A DNA stretch of 12,301 nt from an uncultured Pedobacter sp. (GTDB taxonomy: Bacteria > Bacteroidota > Bacteroidia > Sphingobacteriales > Sphingobacteriaceae): the NCBI GenBank assembly GCA_946478755.1, contig CAMLDJ010000155.1:1-12301 (forward strand), given 5' to 3'. Under the pieces are notes generated by a model. That model saw only the letters and a list, made by a program, of their open reading frames with translations, had not been told where the DNA came from and ran no database searches. Positions 1-8,056 of this stretch are shown here, piece after piece. Each line of letters begins with the position of its first letter. Position 1 is the first letter of the stretch. The position numbers and the translations under genes are program-made.

Positions 1-716
1 AGATCGACCGTCACCGTAACATCAGGATGACTCTTGATCACCTCCCAGGCCTCTTTCATTCCCTTACTCCAATAAATATCGTCAAATATTAATAAAGAGC
101 CCTCATGCACTTTAGGAAGGCACCAATTAAAATAGTTCAAGGTAGCATCTTTACGATGATTGCCATCGATATAAACAAAGTCCAGTTTTTCAACACCGGC
201 AATCACATCAGGCAGCAATTCATCAAAATTGCCCACCTGCAGTTCAATATTCCCCAGTTCCAGTTCAGCAAAGTTACGGCTAGCAACCTCAGCTGTTTCC
301 CCACAACCCTCAATTGTAACGATGCTGGCACCCGGGCAGGCCTTTGCTAAATAAGCGGTAGTAATCCCCAGGCAGGTACCCAGCTCGATAATATTCACAG
401 GGCGGGTATCTCTGGCCAAACGGTAGATCAGTTGTGCCAGCGCAGGGCTCTTCAAAGCATTTTTAGCGATCTCTTTCACCTTCTTGGTCCTGTTCTTATT
501 CAGATGTGAACCCGCCCCCAGATCAGTCACCGTAATTAATGAATCGTCATTAAAAAGTTTTTTTCGCTGCGCCTCAATACTTTTGTAGTCAGATTCGGAC
601 TTAAAATCGTAAATTACCTCATCAGTAAGTTTATATACAAACGGGGAATGCGTACCATGCCTGCTTTTTGCAGTTAGACGATGCTTTAAATAATCACTGA
701 TAAAATTAAAAACCAT
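1..716 (-). CDS. Class I SAM-dependent methyltransferase (C-terminus cut by window edge)
   Basis: The frame is open from an ATG at 716 to the window edge, giving 238 codons; the C-terminal end lies outside. It probably transfers a methyl group from S-adenosylmethionine to a small molecule; the substrate cannot be told. The SAM-binding core is clear: motif I is ELGTCLG at residues 111-117, the acidic end of strand 2 is IEG at 135-137, and an O-methyltransferase-like DFVYIDGNH lies at 179-187, followed by DD at 212-213. This resembles the Methyltransf_24 group of cytosolic methyltransferases. The N-terminal ~100 residues are basic and helical with no recognised domain. No signal peptide or membrane segment is visible. 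The gene is divergent from the transglutaminase-like gene, with only 35 bases between the two start codons. The fold assignment is firm; the reaction is not. Confidence 0.88.
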   Translation of the reverse strand, partial: MVFNFISDYLKHRLTAKSRHGTHSPFVYKLTDEVIYDFKSESDYKSIEAQRKKLFNDDSLITVTDLGAGSHLNKNRTKKVKEIAKNALKSPALAQLIYRLARDTRPVNIIELGTCLGITTAYLAKACPGASIVTIEGCGETAEVASRNFAELELGNIELQVGNFDELLPDVIAGVEKLDFVYIDGNHRKDATLNYFNWCLPKVHEGSLLIFDDIYWSKGMKEAWEVIKSHPDVTVTVD

Positions 717-721
717 AGCCA

Positions 722-729
722 CAAAAATA
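722..729 (-). promoter_or_regulatory. Possible -7 box of the methyltransferase gene
   Basis: On the minus strand this reads TATTTTTG, a full match to the Bacteroidota -7 consensus TAnnTTTG. It ends five bases before the ATG at 716, which would imply an almost leaderless mRNA. No clear TTTG is found at the usual -33 distance, so support rests on the single box in an A/T-rich spacer. The same spacer holds the self-complementary CAAATTTG at 736-743, a 7/8 match to the box on either strand, which could serve the divergent gene at 752. Confidence 0.3.
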
Positions 730-751
730 GGCATTCAAATTTGCATGTTTA

Positions 752-1621
752 ATGGAAAATAGTAAAGAAATAAGTGCGTTGGTAAAGCTTCTTGATGATC
801 CTGATCTTGAAATTTATGAACATGTGGAAAAACGCCTGCTGGAGTATGGGCCTCAGGTAGTTGATTATCTGGAGAATGAATGGGAACACGCACTCGACAC
901 CCTGCTACAGGAGCGGATAGAAAACATTGTCCACAAGATCCAGTTCAGCAGTGTAAAGGAAGATCTAAATCTGTGGTATCAAAGTGGGGCCTTCGATTTG
1001 CTGCAGGGCGCACTTGTCATTAACCGTTATCAATATCCCGATCTCGATGAACAAAAGTTCATCCTGCAAATAGAAGAAATAAAAAGAGAGATCTGGCTGG
1101 GCCTGCAATATGAAATGAGCTCTATCGAAAAAATAAAGCTCATCAATCATATATTCTATAATGTATATGGTTTCAGTGGCAATACCAAAAACCATCACGA
1201 CCCTCAAAATTCTTATATCAGCCAGGTACTCGAAAGCAAAAAAGGAAACCAGATTTCCCTTGCTATCATCTATTCTACACTTGCACAGAAACTTGACATT
1301 CCCGTATATGGCGTAAACCTGCCCCAGCATTTTATACTCGGTTATATCGATGAAAGCAAACGCGAAGAGCATGAATTCGGCGTCCTGTTCTATATCAACG
1401 CCTTTAACAAGGGAGCTATTTTTGGGAAGCACGATGTCGATCAGTTCCTTCGCCAGCTAAACCTTGATCCACTGCCCGGCTTTTATGCACCATGCAGCAA
1501 CGTAGAGATTATCAGAAGGATCATCCGAAATCTGGTCTCCGCCTATGAAAACCTTGGTTCAACAGAAAAGGTCGACGAATTAAAACAGTTGCAGGAAATC
1601 CTGAACAGCAGCACTTTATAA
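752..1621 (+). CDS. SirB1/transglutaminase-like domain protein, probably non-catalytic
   Basis: This is a 289-residue cytosolic protein. Residues 1-60 look like a short HEAT-type helical repeat region (LLDDPDLEIYEHVEKRL). The middle matches the SirB1_N transglutaminase-like family: GNQISLAIIYSTLAQKL from residue 165, then LPQHFILGYID with His193 and Asp200, in the order seen in papain-like transglutaminase folds. The active-site cysteine expected near residue 169 is a serine, and the only cysteine in the protein is Cys248 near the C-terminus, so thiol catalysis is unlikely. The last ~45 residues form TPR-like helices. Its biochemical role is unknown; SirB1 relatives are poorly characterised. 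It starts at ATG 752 with no Shine-Dalgarno sequence. Its stop overlaps the stop of the convergent hydrolase gene by six bases. Confidence 0.85.
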   Translation: MENSKEISALVKLLDDPDLEIYEHVEKRLLEYGPQVVDYLENEWEHALDTLLQERIENIVHKIQFSSVKEDLNLWYQSGAFDLLQGALVINRYQYPDLDEQKFILQIEEIKREIWLGLQYEMSSIEKIKLINHIFYNVYGFSGNTKNHHDPQNSYISQVLESKKGNQISLAIIYSTLAQKLDIPVYGVNLPQHFILGYIDESKREEHEFGVLFYINAFNKGAIFGKHDVDQFLRQLNLDPLPGFYAPCSNVEIIRRIIRNLVSAYENLGSTEKVDELKQLQEILNSSTL

Positions 1622-2527
1622 AAACTTATTGCTCTTCATCCAGTTCTCCAGGCTTTTGAACCAATCTTCTGCCGTGGTACTGTTCTTCATGCCAAAACCA
1701 TGTCCGCCTGCCTGGTAAATATGAAGCTCGGCATTTACGCCGGACCTGACCAGCGCCTGGTTAAACAAGATGCTGTTTTGCACGGGTACAGTTTTGTCAT
1801 TATTGGCATGTACCATAAAAGTTGGAGGTGTTTCCGCATCCACATACTTGTCGTTCGAAAAGTACTCACGCAGTTTAACATCCGTACCAGCCAGTTTCTC
1901 AGCCGAGCCCTTGTGTTCCGAATCGGTAAACGAGATTACCGGATAAATTAAAACAGAGAAATCCGGACGAAGGCTGATGGCCTCCTTATTGTCTATTTTT
2001 ACATCTCTATAATGGACGGTTAAACTCGAAGCCAGGTGGCCACCGGCCGAAAAACCCATAATGCCGACTTTAGCTGGATCTATATTCCATTTTGCGGCGT
2101 CTTTTCGCACCCGGTATATTGCCTGTTCTACATCCTGGAGTGGCCCAACCGACCGGTCCTCCATAATCGCATCACTTGGCAAACGGTATTTCAGTACAAA
2201 GGCCGTCACCCCCATGGATGCAAAGCGCTCTCCAACAAAATAGCCCTCATGACCAATGGCAAGCCCCGAATAACCTCCACCAGGACAAACGATCACTGCT
2301 GTCCCATTCGCCTTGCCTTTTGCAGGCTGGTATACGGTAAGCGTAGGTACCGAGACCTTTGTGATGCTTGCCCCTCTTCCCTCCCTCATCGTAGTGATCT
2401 CCTGGTAATCAGCTGGCGTAGGTTTTGCACCCGGGATCTTGCCCGGATAGAGGGTCAATACTTGTTGAGCCATCAGCCCGTTTGCCGATAACATTACTGT
2501 CATGAATAGTCCGCTTAAATATTTCAT
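1616..2527 (-). CDS. Secreted alpha/beta hydrolase, acetylxylan-esterase-like
   Basis: This 303-residue hydrolase begins with a signal peptide (residues 1 to about 21, ending MAQ), so it is expected in the periplasm or outside the cell. The alpha/beta-hydrolase features are complete: oxyanion-hole CPGGGY at 81-86, nucleophile elbow GFSAGG with Ser160, acid Asp244 in NNDKTVP, and His276 in GGHGFG. This layout is typical of Bacteroidota carbohydrate esterases often annotated as acetylxylan esterase or 'endo-1,4-beta-xylanase B'-like; acyl-ester cleavage on plant polysaccharide is a family-based guess. No carbohydrate-active neighbours or SusCD genes are in view. Its ATG lies one base after the prfB stop, so the two are very probably cotranscribed and translation may be coupled. 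The 3' end overlaps the convergent gene by six bases, leaving no room for a terminator between them. Confidence 0.9.
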   Translation of the reverse strand: MKYLSGLFMTVMLSANGLMAQQVLTLYPGKIPGAKPTPADYQEITTMREGRGASITKVSVPTLTVYQPAKGKANGTAVIVCPGGGYSGLAIGHEGYFVGERFASMGVTAFVLKYRLPSDAIMEDRSVGPLQDVEQAIYRVRKDAAKWNIDPAKVGIMGFSAGGHLASSLTVHYRDVKIDNKEAISLRPDFSVLIYPVISFTDSEHKGSAEKLAGTDVKLREYFSNDKYVDAETPPTFMVHANNDKTVPVQNSILFNQALVRSGVNAELHIYQAGGHGFGMKNSTTAEDWFKSLENWMKSNKFL

Positions 2528-2528
2528 T

Positions 2529-3603
2529 TTAAAACTCCATTAAATATGCTTTCAAAAATTCATTCAGTTCTCCATCCAGTACTGCCTGTGGATTGGACGA
2601 CTGAAAGTTGGTCCGGTGATCTTTTACCCTCCTGTCATCCAGCACATAACTTCTGATCTGCGAACCCCACTCTATTTTCTTTTTATTTCCTTCTATCAAT
2701 GCCGTTGCTTCCATCCTTTTGCGCATTTCTGCTTCATACAACTGCGACTTCAATAAACGGATCGCATTTTCCTTATTCTGCAACTGCGATCTGGATTCCT
2801 GGTTCTTGATCACAATCCCCGAAGGCTTATGATATAAACGAACTGCGGTCTCCACCTTATTTACATTTTGTCCGCCCGCACCGCCAGACCGGAAGGTCTC
2901 AAATTCAATCTCCGAATCTTTTACCTCTATCTCTATGGTGTCATCCACCAGCGGGTATACATATACAGAAGCAAAAGACGTATGCCGGCGTGCATTCGAA
3001 TCAAAAGGAGAGATCCTTACCAAACGGTGGACGCCATTCTCCCCTTTCAGGTAACCGTAGGCAAATTCGCCGGAAAATTGAAGGGTAACTGATTTTACAC
3101 CGGCAATCTCACCCTCCTGGTAGTCCTGCTCAGTAATCTTATAGCAATTCTTTTCGCCCCACATCATGTACATACGCATCAGCATATAGGCCCAGTCGCA
3201 ACTCTCAGTTCCTCCAGCACCTGCAGTAATCTGCATCACGGCCGGCAGCTGGTCTTCCTTGTTCTTCAGCATATTCTTCAGCTCCAGTTCCTCTATCGCC
3301 ATCAAGCAGCTGTCATATTGCTCCTGCATTTCTTCCTCAGTTGCATCTCCGCTCTGCAGAAAATCAAAAAGCACCTGGGTGTCTTCCAACAAGCTGTTTG
3401 CCTTTTGCCATGCATCTGTCCATATTTTTTTTGAATTGATATCTGCAATGTGCTTCTCGGCTTTTTTAGGATCATCCCAAAAGCCTGGTTGCAGGGTCAG
3501 CTCCTGCTCAATACGAATATCTTCCAGTCGGTTTTCGACGTCAAAGATACCTCCTCAGCGACGTTACTCTGTCCCTTAAATCCTGAATTTGTTCTTTTGT
3601 CAT
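2529..3603 (-). CDS. prfB: Peptide chain release factor 2, expressed by programmed +1 frameshift
   Basis: RF2 reads UAA and UGA stop codons and triggers peptidyl-tRNA hydrolysis on the ribosome. The gene is in two frames: 20 codons from ATG 3603 to an in-frame TGA at 3543-3541, then the main frame from GAC at 3542, giving a 357-residue product with the T of TGA skipped. The join reads RRYL-DVEN, as in known RF2. The codon-recognition tripeptide SPF is at residues 198-200 and the catalytic GGQ at 243-245; their 45-residue spacing equals that of E. coli RF2. Length is close to the family's usual ~365. A shorter reading starting at TTG 3392 would lack the N-terminal domain and is an artefact. 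The next gene (secreted hydrolase) begins one base after the TAA stop. Expression should be autoregulated through RF2 level at the internal TGA. Confidence 0.97.
3540..3555 (-). promoter_or_regulatory. prfB programmed +1 frameshift site
   Basis: On the minus strand the site reads AGGAGGTATCTTTGAC. It contains a Shine-Dalgarno-like AGGAGG (3555-3550), the slippery CTT (3546-3544) and the weak stop TGA followed by C (3543-3540). It differs from the E. coli site only by A instead of G at the fourth base of the AGG-GGG element, and spacing is the same. Low RF2 slows termination at TGA, the peptidyl-tRNA slips from CTT to TTT, and full-length RF2 is made. The mechanism is established for RF2 genes; the site itself is read directly here. 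Confidence 0.96.
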
Positions 3604-3608
3604 AATCA

Positions 3609-3638
3609 CAAATATAAAATAAAACAGGCCATATCAAA
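3609..3638 (-). promoter_or_regulatory. Predicted prfB promoter (Bacteroidota type)
   Basis: The minus strand carries TTTG (3638-3635), an 18-base spacer, and TATATTTG (3616-3609), a full match to the Bacteroidota -33/-7 pattern TTTG ... TAnnTTTG. The box ends five bases before the prfB ATG at 3603, so the transcript would have a leader of only a few bases or none. The TTTG sits at the edge of the loop of the preceding terminator, and the terminator's T-rich tail forms the promoter spacer. Confidence 0.6.
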
Positions 3639-3655
3639 ATAAACTGATATGGCCT
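3626..3655 (-). terminator. Intrinsic terminator of the EF-hand-like gene
   Basis: There is a perfect 11-bp stem (AGGCCATATCA at 3626-3636 with TGATATGGCCT at 3645-3655) around an 8-base loop. Read on the minus strand it is followed by GTTTTATTTTATA, a usable U-tract. It lies 26 bases after the stop of the gene at 3682-4182 and ends transcription just before prfB. On the plus strand the downstream bases (TTCTATAAAA) are a poor tail, so the orientation is minus. Confidence 0.85.
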
Positions 3656-3681
3656 TTCTATAAAATAGATAATCACCTTAA

Positions 3682-4182
3682 TTAAAAAAGTCCCTTTAAT
3701 TTATCTATTAAACCATCATCTTTTCCGTCCCCATTTACATCAGTTTTCTCCGTAAACATCCTTGTCACATCAGATAGGTCGAACTTTCCATCTGGCCCCG
3801 AGACTCTGGCCATTAAATCCTGAATGTTAAAAGAATTATCATTCGGGTCATTTGTTTTATTGACCAATTTTCCAACAATTGCAGGGATGATCGAAGCAGC
3901 TATCCCTTTTGCAGTATCCACATTAATGCCCATTGCAGCAAGTTTATCACTAAAACCAGATGCAGCATCCTGTGCAACAGCACTGCCTTCGGCATTGCCC
4001 CCTCTAAACGTATTCACCAGATTTCCAATATTTCCAGATGACAATTGTTGCCTGAGTGCATCAACAATAGAACCCGAAGCAGCAGAAATTGCCGCTTCAT
4101 TTTGCTCATTAGGGATCGCATTATTGTTCACAATAGCGTCCTGAGCACTCTCCTTTACCAATTCATTTAAATTGTCTAACAT
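3682..4182 (-). CDS. Small helical protein with EF-hand-like C-terminal loops (DUF937-like)
   Basis: This is a 166-residue acidic protein starting at ATG 4182. Residues 1-115 are small-residue-rich helices (Ala, Ser, Gly, Asn) with a segment AASIIPAIVGKLVNK at about 95-109 that recalls the DUF937/YidB-like group; this likeness is only suggestive. The tail has two acidic loops: SGPDGKFDLSDV at 128-139 and DVNGDGKDDG at 148-157, the latter with the D-x-N-x-D-G spacing of a calcium-binding loop. A canonical EF-hand needs an acidic residue at loop position 12; here it is Ile159, with Asp160 next, so the second loop is slightly off consensus. There is no signal peptide, so it is probably cytosolic. 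It is a single-gene unit: divergent from pgi and closed by its own terminator before prfB. Function is unknown. Confidence 0.75.
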   Translation of the reverse strand: MLDNLNELVKESAQDAIVNNNAIPNEQNEAAISAASGSIVDALRQQLSSGNIGNLVNTFRGGNAEGSAVAQDAASGFSDKLAAMGINVDTAKGIAASIIPAIVGKLVNKTNDPNDNSFNIQDLMARVSGPDGKFDLSDVTRMFTEKTDVNGDGKDDGLIDKLKGLF

Positions 4183-4196
4183 AGGTGTTTTTTTAA

Positions 4197-5911
<1,715 letters not shown>

Positions 5912-5972
5912 ATCGGCGCATTAAACTTTTATGATTCTATTATGTTCTAATCCAATATATTAAACATAAAAA

Positions 5973-6007
5973 GCCTGCATGATTTATGGAAAATAGATGA
6001 TGCAGGC
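5973..6007 (-). repeat. Hairpin with a minus-strand T-tail, in the leader of the DUF4251 gene
   Basis: GCCTGCAT (5973-5980) pairs perfectly with ATGCAGGC (6000-6007), and two further A-T pairs can extend the stem past a mismatch. On the minus strand it is followed by TTTTTATGTTT, the pattern of an intrinsic terminator, yet both flanking genes are on the plus strand. Possible roles are stopping antisense transcripts or forming an RNA structure in the leader. Function is not established. Confidence 0.45.
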
Positions 6008-6012
6008 ATCAT
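5997..6012. promoter_or_regulatory. Dyad upstream of the DUF4251 gene (possible operator)
   Basis: ATGATGCAGGCATCAT has 7-bp arms around a central AG and lies 13 bases before ATG 6026. The two-base centre is too tight for an RNA hairpin loop, so a protein-binding dyad is the simpler reading. It shares its left half with the right arm of the larger hairpin at 5973-6007, so the two RNA folds exclude each other. No regulator is known. Confidence 0.25.
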
Positions 6013-6025
6013 GATATAAAATAAC

Positions 6026-6559
6026 ATGCTGATGAAAACAATTAAAAATATTTTGATGCTGGCTACGCTGTTCATTGCGATGCAGGTAAGTGGGCAGACA
6101 GATAAGGAAACTACTTTAAAAATTATTAATGAGCAGAATTTCATCTTCCATGCGACTTCAGCAATGCCTATGGCCAATCAGGAGGTAAACAATATCCTAA
6201 GCAGGATGCCCGGTGGTAGTGGAGCGGGAATGATCCAGCTGTCAGGATCGCAATACGAGCTCGTTGTTACCAAAGACAGTATTGAGGCCTACCTTCCGTA
6301 TTATGGAAGAGCTTATAGTGCAACCCTGAATCCTGATTCAGGTACTAAGTTTAAGTCTAAGAAGTTCAAGTACAAAGCTGATAAAAGAAAGAAAGGCTCC
6401 TGGATAATTACCATGAACTTTAAGGATGCAAAAGATACCCAATCGATGATCTTAAACGTTTCAGAGAACGGATATGCTAACTTAATCGTAAACAACAACA
6501 ACAGGCAACCGATATCTTTTAACGGGTACCTGAGCGAACCTAAGATTAAAAAGAAATAA
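6026..6559 (+). CDS. DUF4251-type exported protein
   Basis: This is a 177-residue protein of unknown function. It starts with a signal peptide; the first ~24 residues end in MQVSGQ, with likely cleavage before Gln, so it should be periplasmic or envelope-bound. There is no lipobox cysteine, and the protein contains no cysteine at all. The body fits the DUF4251 family common in Bacteroidota: SGSQYELVVTKDSIEAYLPY in the middle and MILNVSENGYANLIVNNNN then ISFNGYL near the C-terminus. The C-terminus is lysine-rich. An in-frame ATG at 6032 gives MKTIKNILML and is an equally good start. It is monocistronic: 137 bases after pgi and closed by the strong terminator at 6573-6611. Two overlapping dyads lie in its leader. 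Confidence 0.85.
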   Translation: MLMKTIKNILMLATLFIAMQVSGQTDKETTLKIINEQNFIFHATSAMPMANQEVNNILSRMPGGSGAGMIQLSGSQYELVVTKDSIEAYLPYYGRAYSATLNPDSGTKFKSKKFKYKADKRKKGSWIITMNFKDAKDTQSMILNVSENGYANLIVNNNNRQPISFNGYLSEPKIKKK

Positions 6560-6572
6560 ACGCCTCTGATCT

Positions 6573-6611
6573 AAAAAAGGTCGCTATGCTTATTACATAG
6601 CGACCTTTTTT
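6573..6611. terminator. Strong bidirectional intrinsic terminator
   Basis: AAAAAAGGTCGCTATG (6573-6588) and CATAGCGACCTTTTTT (6596-6611) form a perfect 16-bp stem with a 7-base loop (CTTATTA). The A-run on one side and T-run on the other supply a U-tract in both directions. It sits exactly between the convergent DUF4251 gene (stop at 6559) and the cyclotransferase gene (stop at 6617) and serves both. Confidence 0.93.
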
Positions 6612-6616
6612 ATACC

Positions 6617-7687
6617 TTACTTTTTCGGCTGAAGCTTCATTTCAAATAGATGCGGCCATTTTTTTCCGGTCACAAACAGGCGCCTTCCCGCCTTATCCCA
6701 GGCAATACCATTTAACACATTGTTGTTCCTCGCATCTTCATCCTTAAAATAATCTGCAGGCAATAGTCCTGAAAAATCTATCTTTTTCTCGATCACACCT
6801 GATGCGGGATCAATTACGACAATAATGTTTTCCGTGTATACATTCGCATAGATCTTTCCGTCGATATATTCCAGCTCGTTCAGGGAATCAACAGGGCCGT
6901 TGTCATCATAAACCTCGATCGTACTTTCATCTCTATAAGTATCCTTATTCATAAAATAAAGCTTATTGGAACCGTCAGACATGATGAGCTGTTTACCATC
7001 AAAACACAAACCCCATCCCTCTCTGTTGGTCGAATAAGCAAACGTACCCTGTTGTTTAAAAGTTTTTGCGTCATACACGAAACCTGATTTTGCCTTGTAG
7101 GTCAGCATCACTACTTTGTCACCTACCAGACTTGCCCCTTCTCCAAAATACTGATCATTCAGTTTAATCTGCTGCAACACCTTCCCTGATTTTACATCAA
7201 CCCAGCGCAGCGTCGAATGTTTTTCCTGTCCGGTGCTTTCCAGAAACCGGCCGTTATGATATTCGAGCCCCTGCGTATAGGCCGAGGTATCATGAGGCAT
7301 CGTATGGACTATCTGATAACCATAAACCTCCGGCTTCAACGGTGATTTAAGCTCAATATTGGTAGTCAGCGTGTCTTTTTCGCTCCCAGTATCAACAATA
7401 GCGGTAATCAGCTTATAACCAAGAGCAAGTTTTGCTGTATTTATAGAAATACTTTCCCCACTACTTTTTGCCCCGATCTCCTTACCCTCCAATAAATAGG
7501 TAGCTGAGATAAGCTTTGTCCCTTCAGGGATATCAAGCGCTACCTTTACCTCCTCACCCATCTTGAAAGCCTGACCTTGCTCAGGCAATTTAAACGAAAC
7601 GCCGGGAGCGGACGATTTTTCCTTACAGGAAATGATAAACAACAGACTCAACAACAAGCAAGCGACAGGCATTGCTCTACTTAACAT
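6617..7687 (-). CDS. Glutaminyl-peptide cyclotransferase-like lipoprotein (beta-propeller type)
   Basis: From ATG 7687 this is a 356-residue protein. The first 21 residues form a lipoprotein signal (LSLLFIISC) with Cys21 as the lipid site, so it is anchored in the envelope facing the periplasm or outside. Residues ~30-110 resemble an Ig-like beta domain. The rest matches the plant-type glutaminyl cyclase family (Glu_cyclase_2), which makes N-terminal pyroglutamate: AYTQGLEYHNGRFLESTGQ, YFGEGASL, REGWGLCFDG, LNELEYIDGKIYANVY and NNVLNGIAWD are characteristic propeller segments. An in-frame ATG at 7711 would add eight residues but overlaps yraN by 20 bases; the 7687 start leaves a 4-base gap and a cleaner signal, so it is preferred. 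It is last in the dnaG-yraN run. Activity is inferred from family only. Confidence 0.88.
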   Translation of the reverse strand: MLSRAMPVACLLLSLLFIISCKEKSSAPGVSFKLPEQGQAFKMGEEVKVALDIPEGTKLISATYLLEGKEIGAKSSGESISINTAKLALGYKLITAIVDTGSEKDTLTTNIELKSPLKPEVYGYQIVHTMPHDTSAYTQGLEYHNGRFLESTGQEKHSTLRWVDVKSGKVLQQIKLNDQYFGEGASLVGDKVVMLTYKAKSGFVYDAKTFKQQGTFAYSTNREGWGLCFDGKQLIMSDGSNKLYFMNKDTYRDESTIEVYDDNGPVDSLNELEYIDGKIYANVYTENIIVVIDPASGVIEKKIDFSGLLPADYFKDEDARNNNVLNGIAWDKAGRRLFVTGKKWPHLFEMKLQPKK

Positions 7688-7691
7688 TTTT

Positions 7692-8054
7692 TTAACTTGG
7701 CCAGAATGCATCTTCTATATGATTAATTTTATAAAGGTGTTTATTTTCAAAAACAATTGCAATGATGTCAAAACGAATCTCCCCCTGATGATTCATCATC
7801 TCTATATAAACGGAAGAAGCAAACTCCAGTTGCTTTTCCTTTTTATAACTCACAAATTCCTCCGGGTGTCCATATTCAATTGAACTCCTTGTTTTCACTT
7901 CTACAAAAACGATGGTTCCCCGCAGATCGGCAATAAGGTCAACCTCTGCTCTTGCACATCTCCAATTCGCATTTAGGATTCGGTAGCCAAGATCTTCCAG
8001 ATAAGCAGCAGCTATCTGTTCCCCCCATTTGCCCAGCTCATTGTGTATCGCCAT
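7692..8054 (-). CDS. yraN: YraN/UPF0102 nuclease-fold protein
   Basis: This 120-residue cytosolic protein has the usual UPF0102 length. The N-terminus carries the family opening (GKWGEQIAAAYLEDLGYRI), followed by a PD-(D/E)xK-like core: Glu37 and Asp39 in ARAEVDLIA, then Glu52 and Lys54 in VFVEVKTR. These residues match Holliday-junction-resolvase-like nuclease folds, so a role in DNA processing is plausible but unproven for the family. It starts two bases after the dnaG stop and ends four bases before the cyclotransferase start, so it lies mid-operon. The link to primase fits a DNA-related role but may be incidental. There is no Shine-Dalgarno sequence; translation probably depends on coupling. 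Confidence 0.93.
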   Translation of the reverse strand: MAIHNELGKWGEQIAAAYLEDLGYRILNANWRCARAEVDLIADLRGTIVFVEVKTRSSIEYGHPEEFVSYKKEKQLEFASSVYIEMMNHQGEIRFDIIAIVFENKHLYKINHIEDAFWPS

Positions 8055-8056
8055 AA

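Noticed and set aside
965..1432. 155-codon minus-strand open frame
   Set aside because: It lies wholly antisense to the transglutaminase-like gene, has no domain-like sequence and has no start signal.
2036..2491. 151-codon plus-strand open frame
   Set aside because: It is antisense to the hydrolase, whose catalytic motifs are complete; the composition looks like a coding shadow.
3541..3603. In-frame TGA after 20 codons in prfB, which could look like a broken gene
   Set aside because: The context is the canonical RF2 frameshift site, and the downstream frame is intact with SPF and GGQ.
5947..6177. 76-codon minus-strand frame across the pgi/DUF4251 spacer
   Set aside because: It overlaps the DUF4251 signal-peptide region, begins inside that gene and contains the hairpin; no independent coding support.
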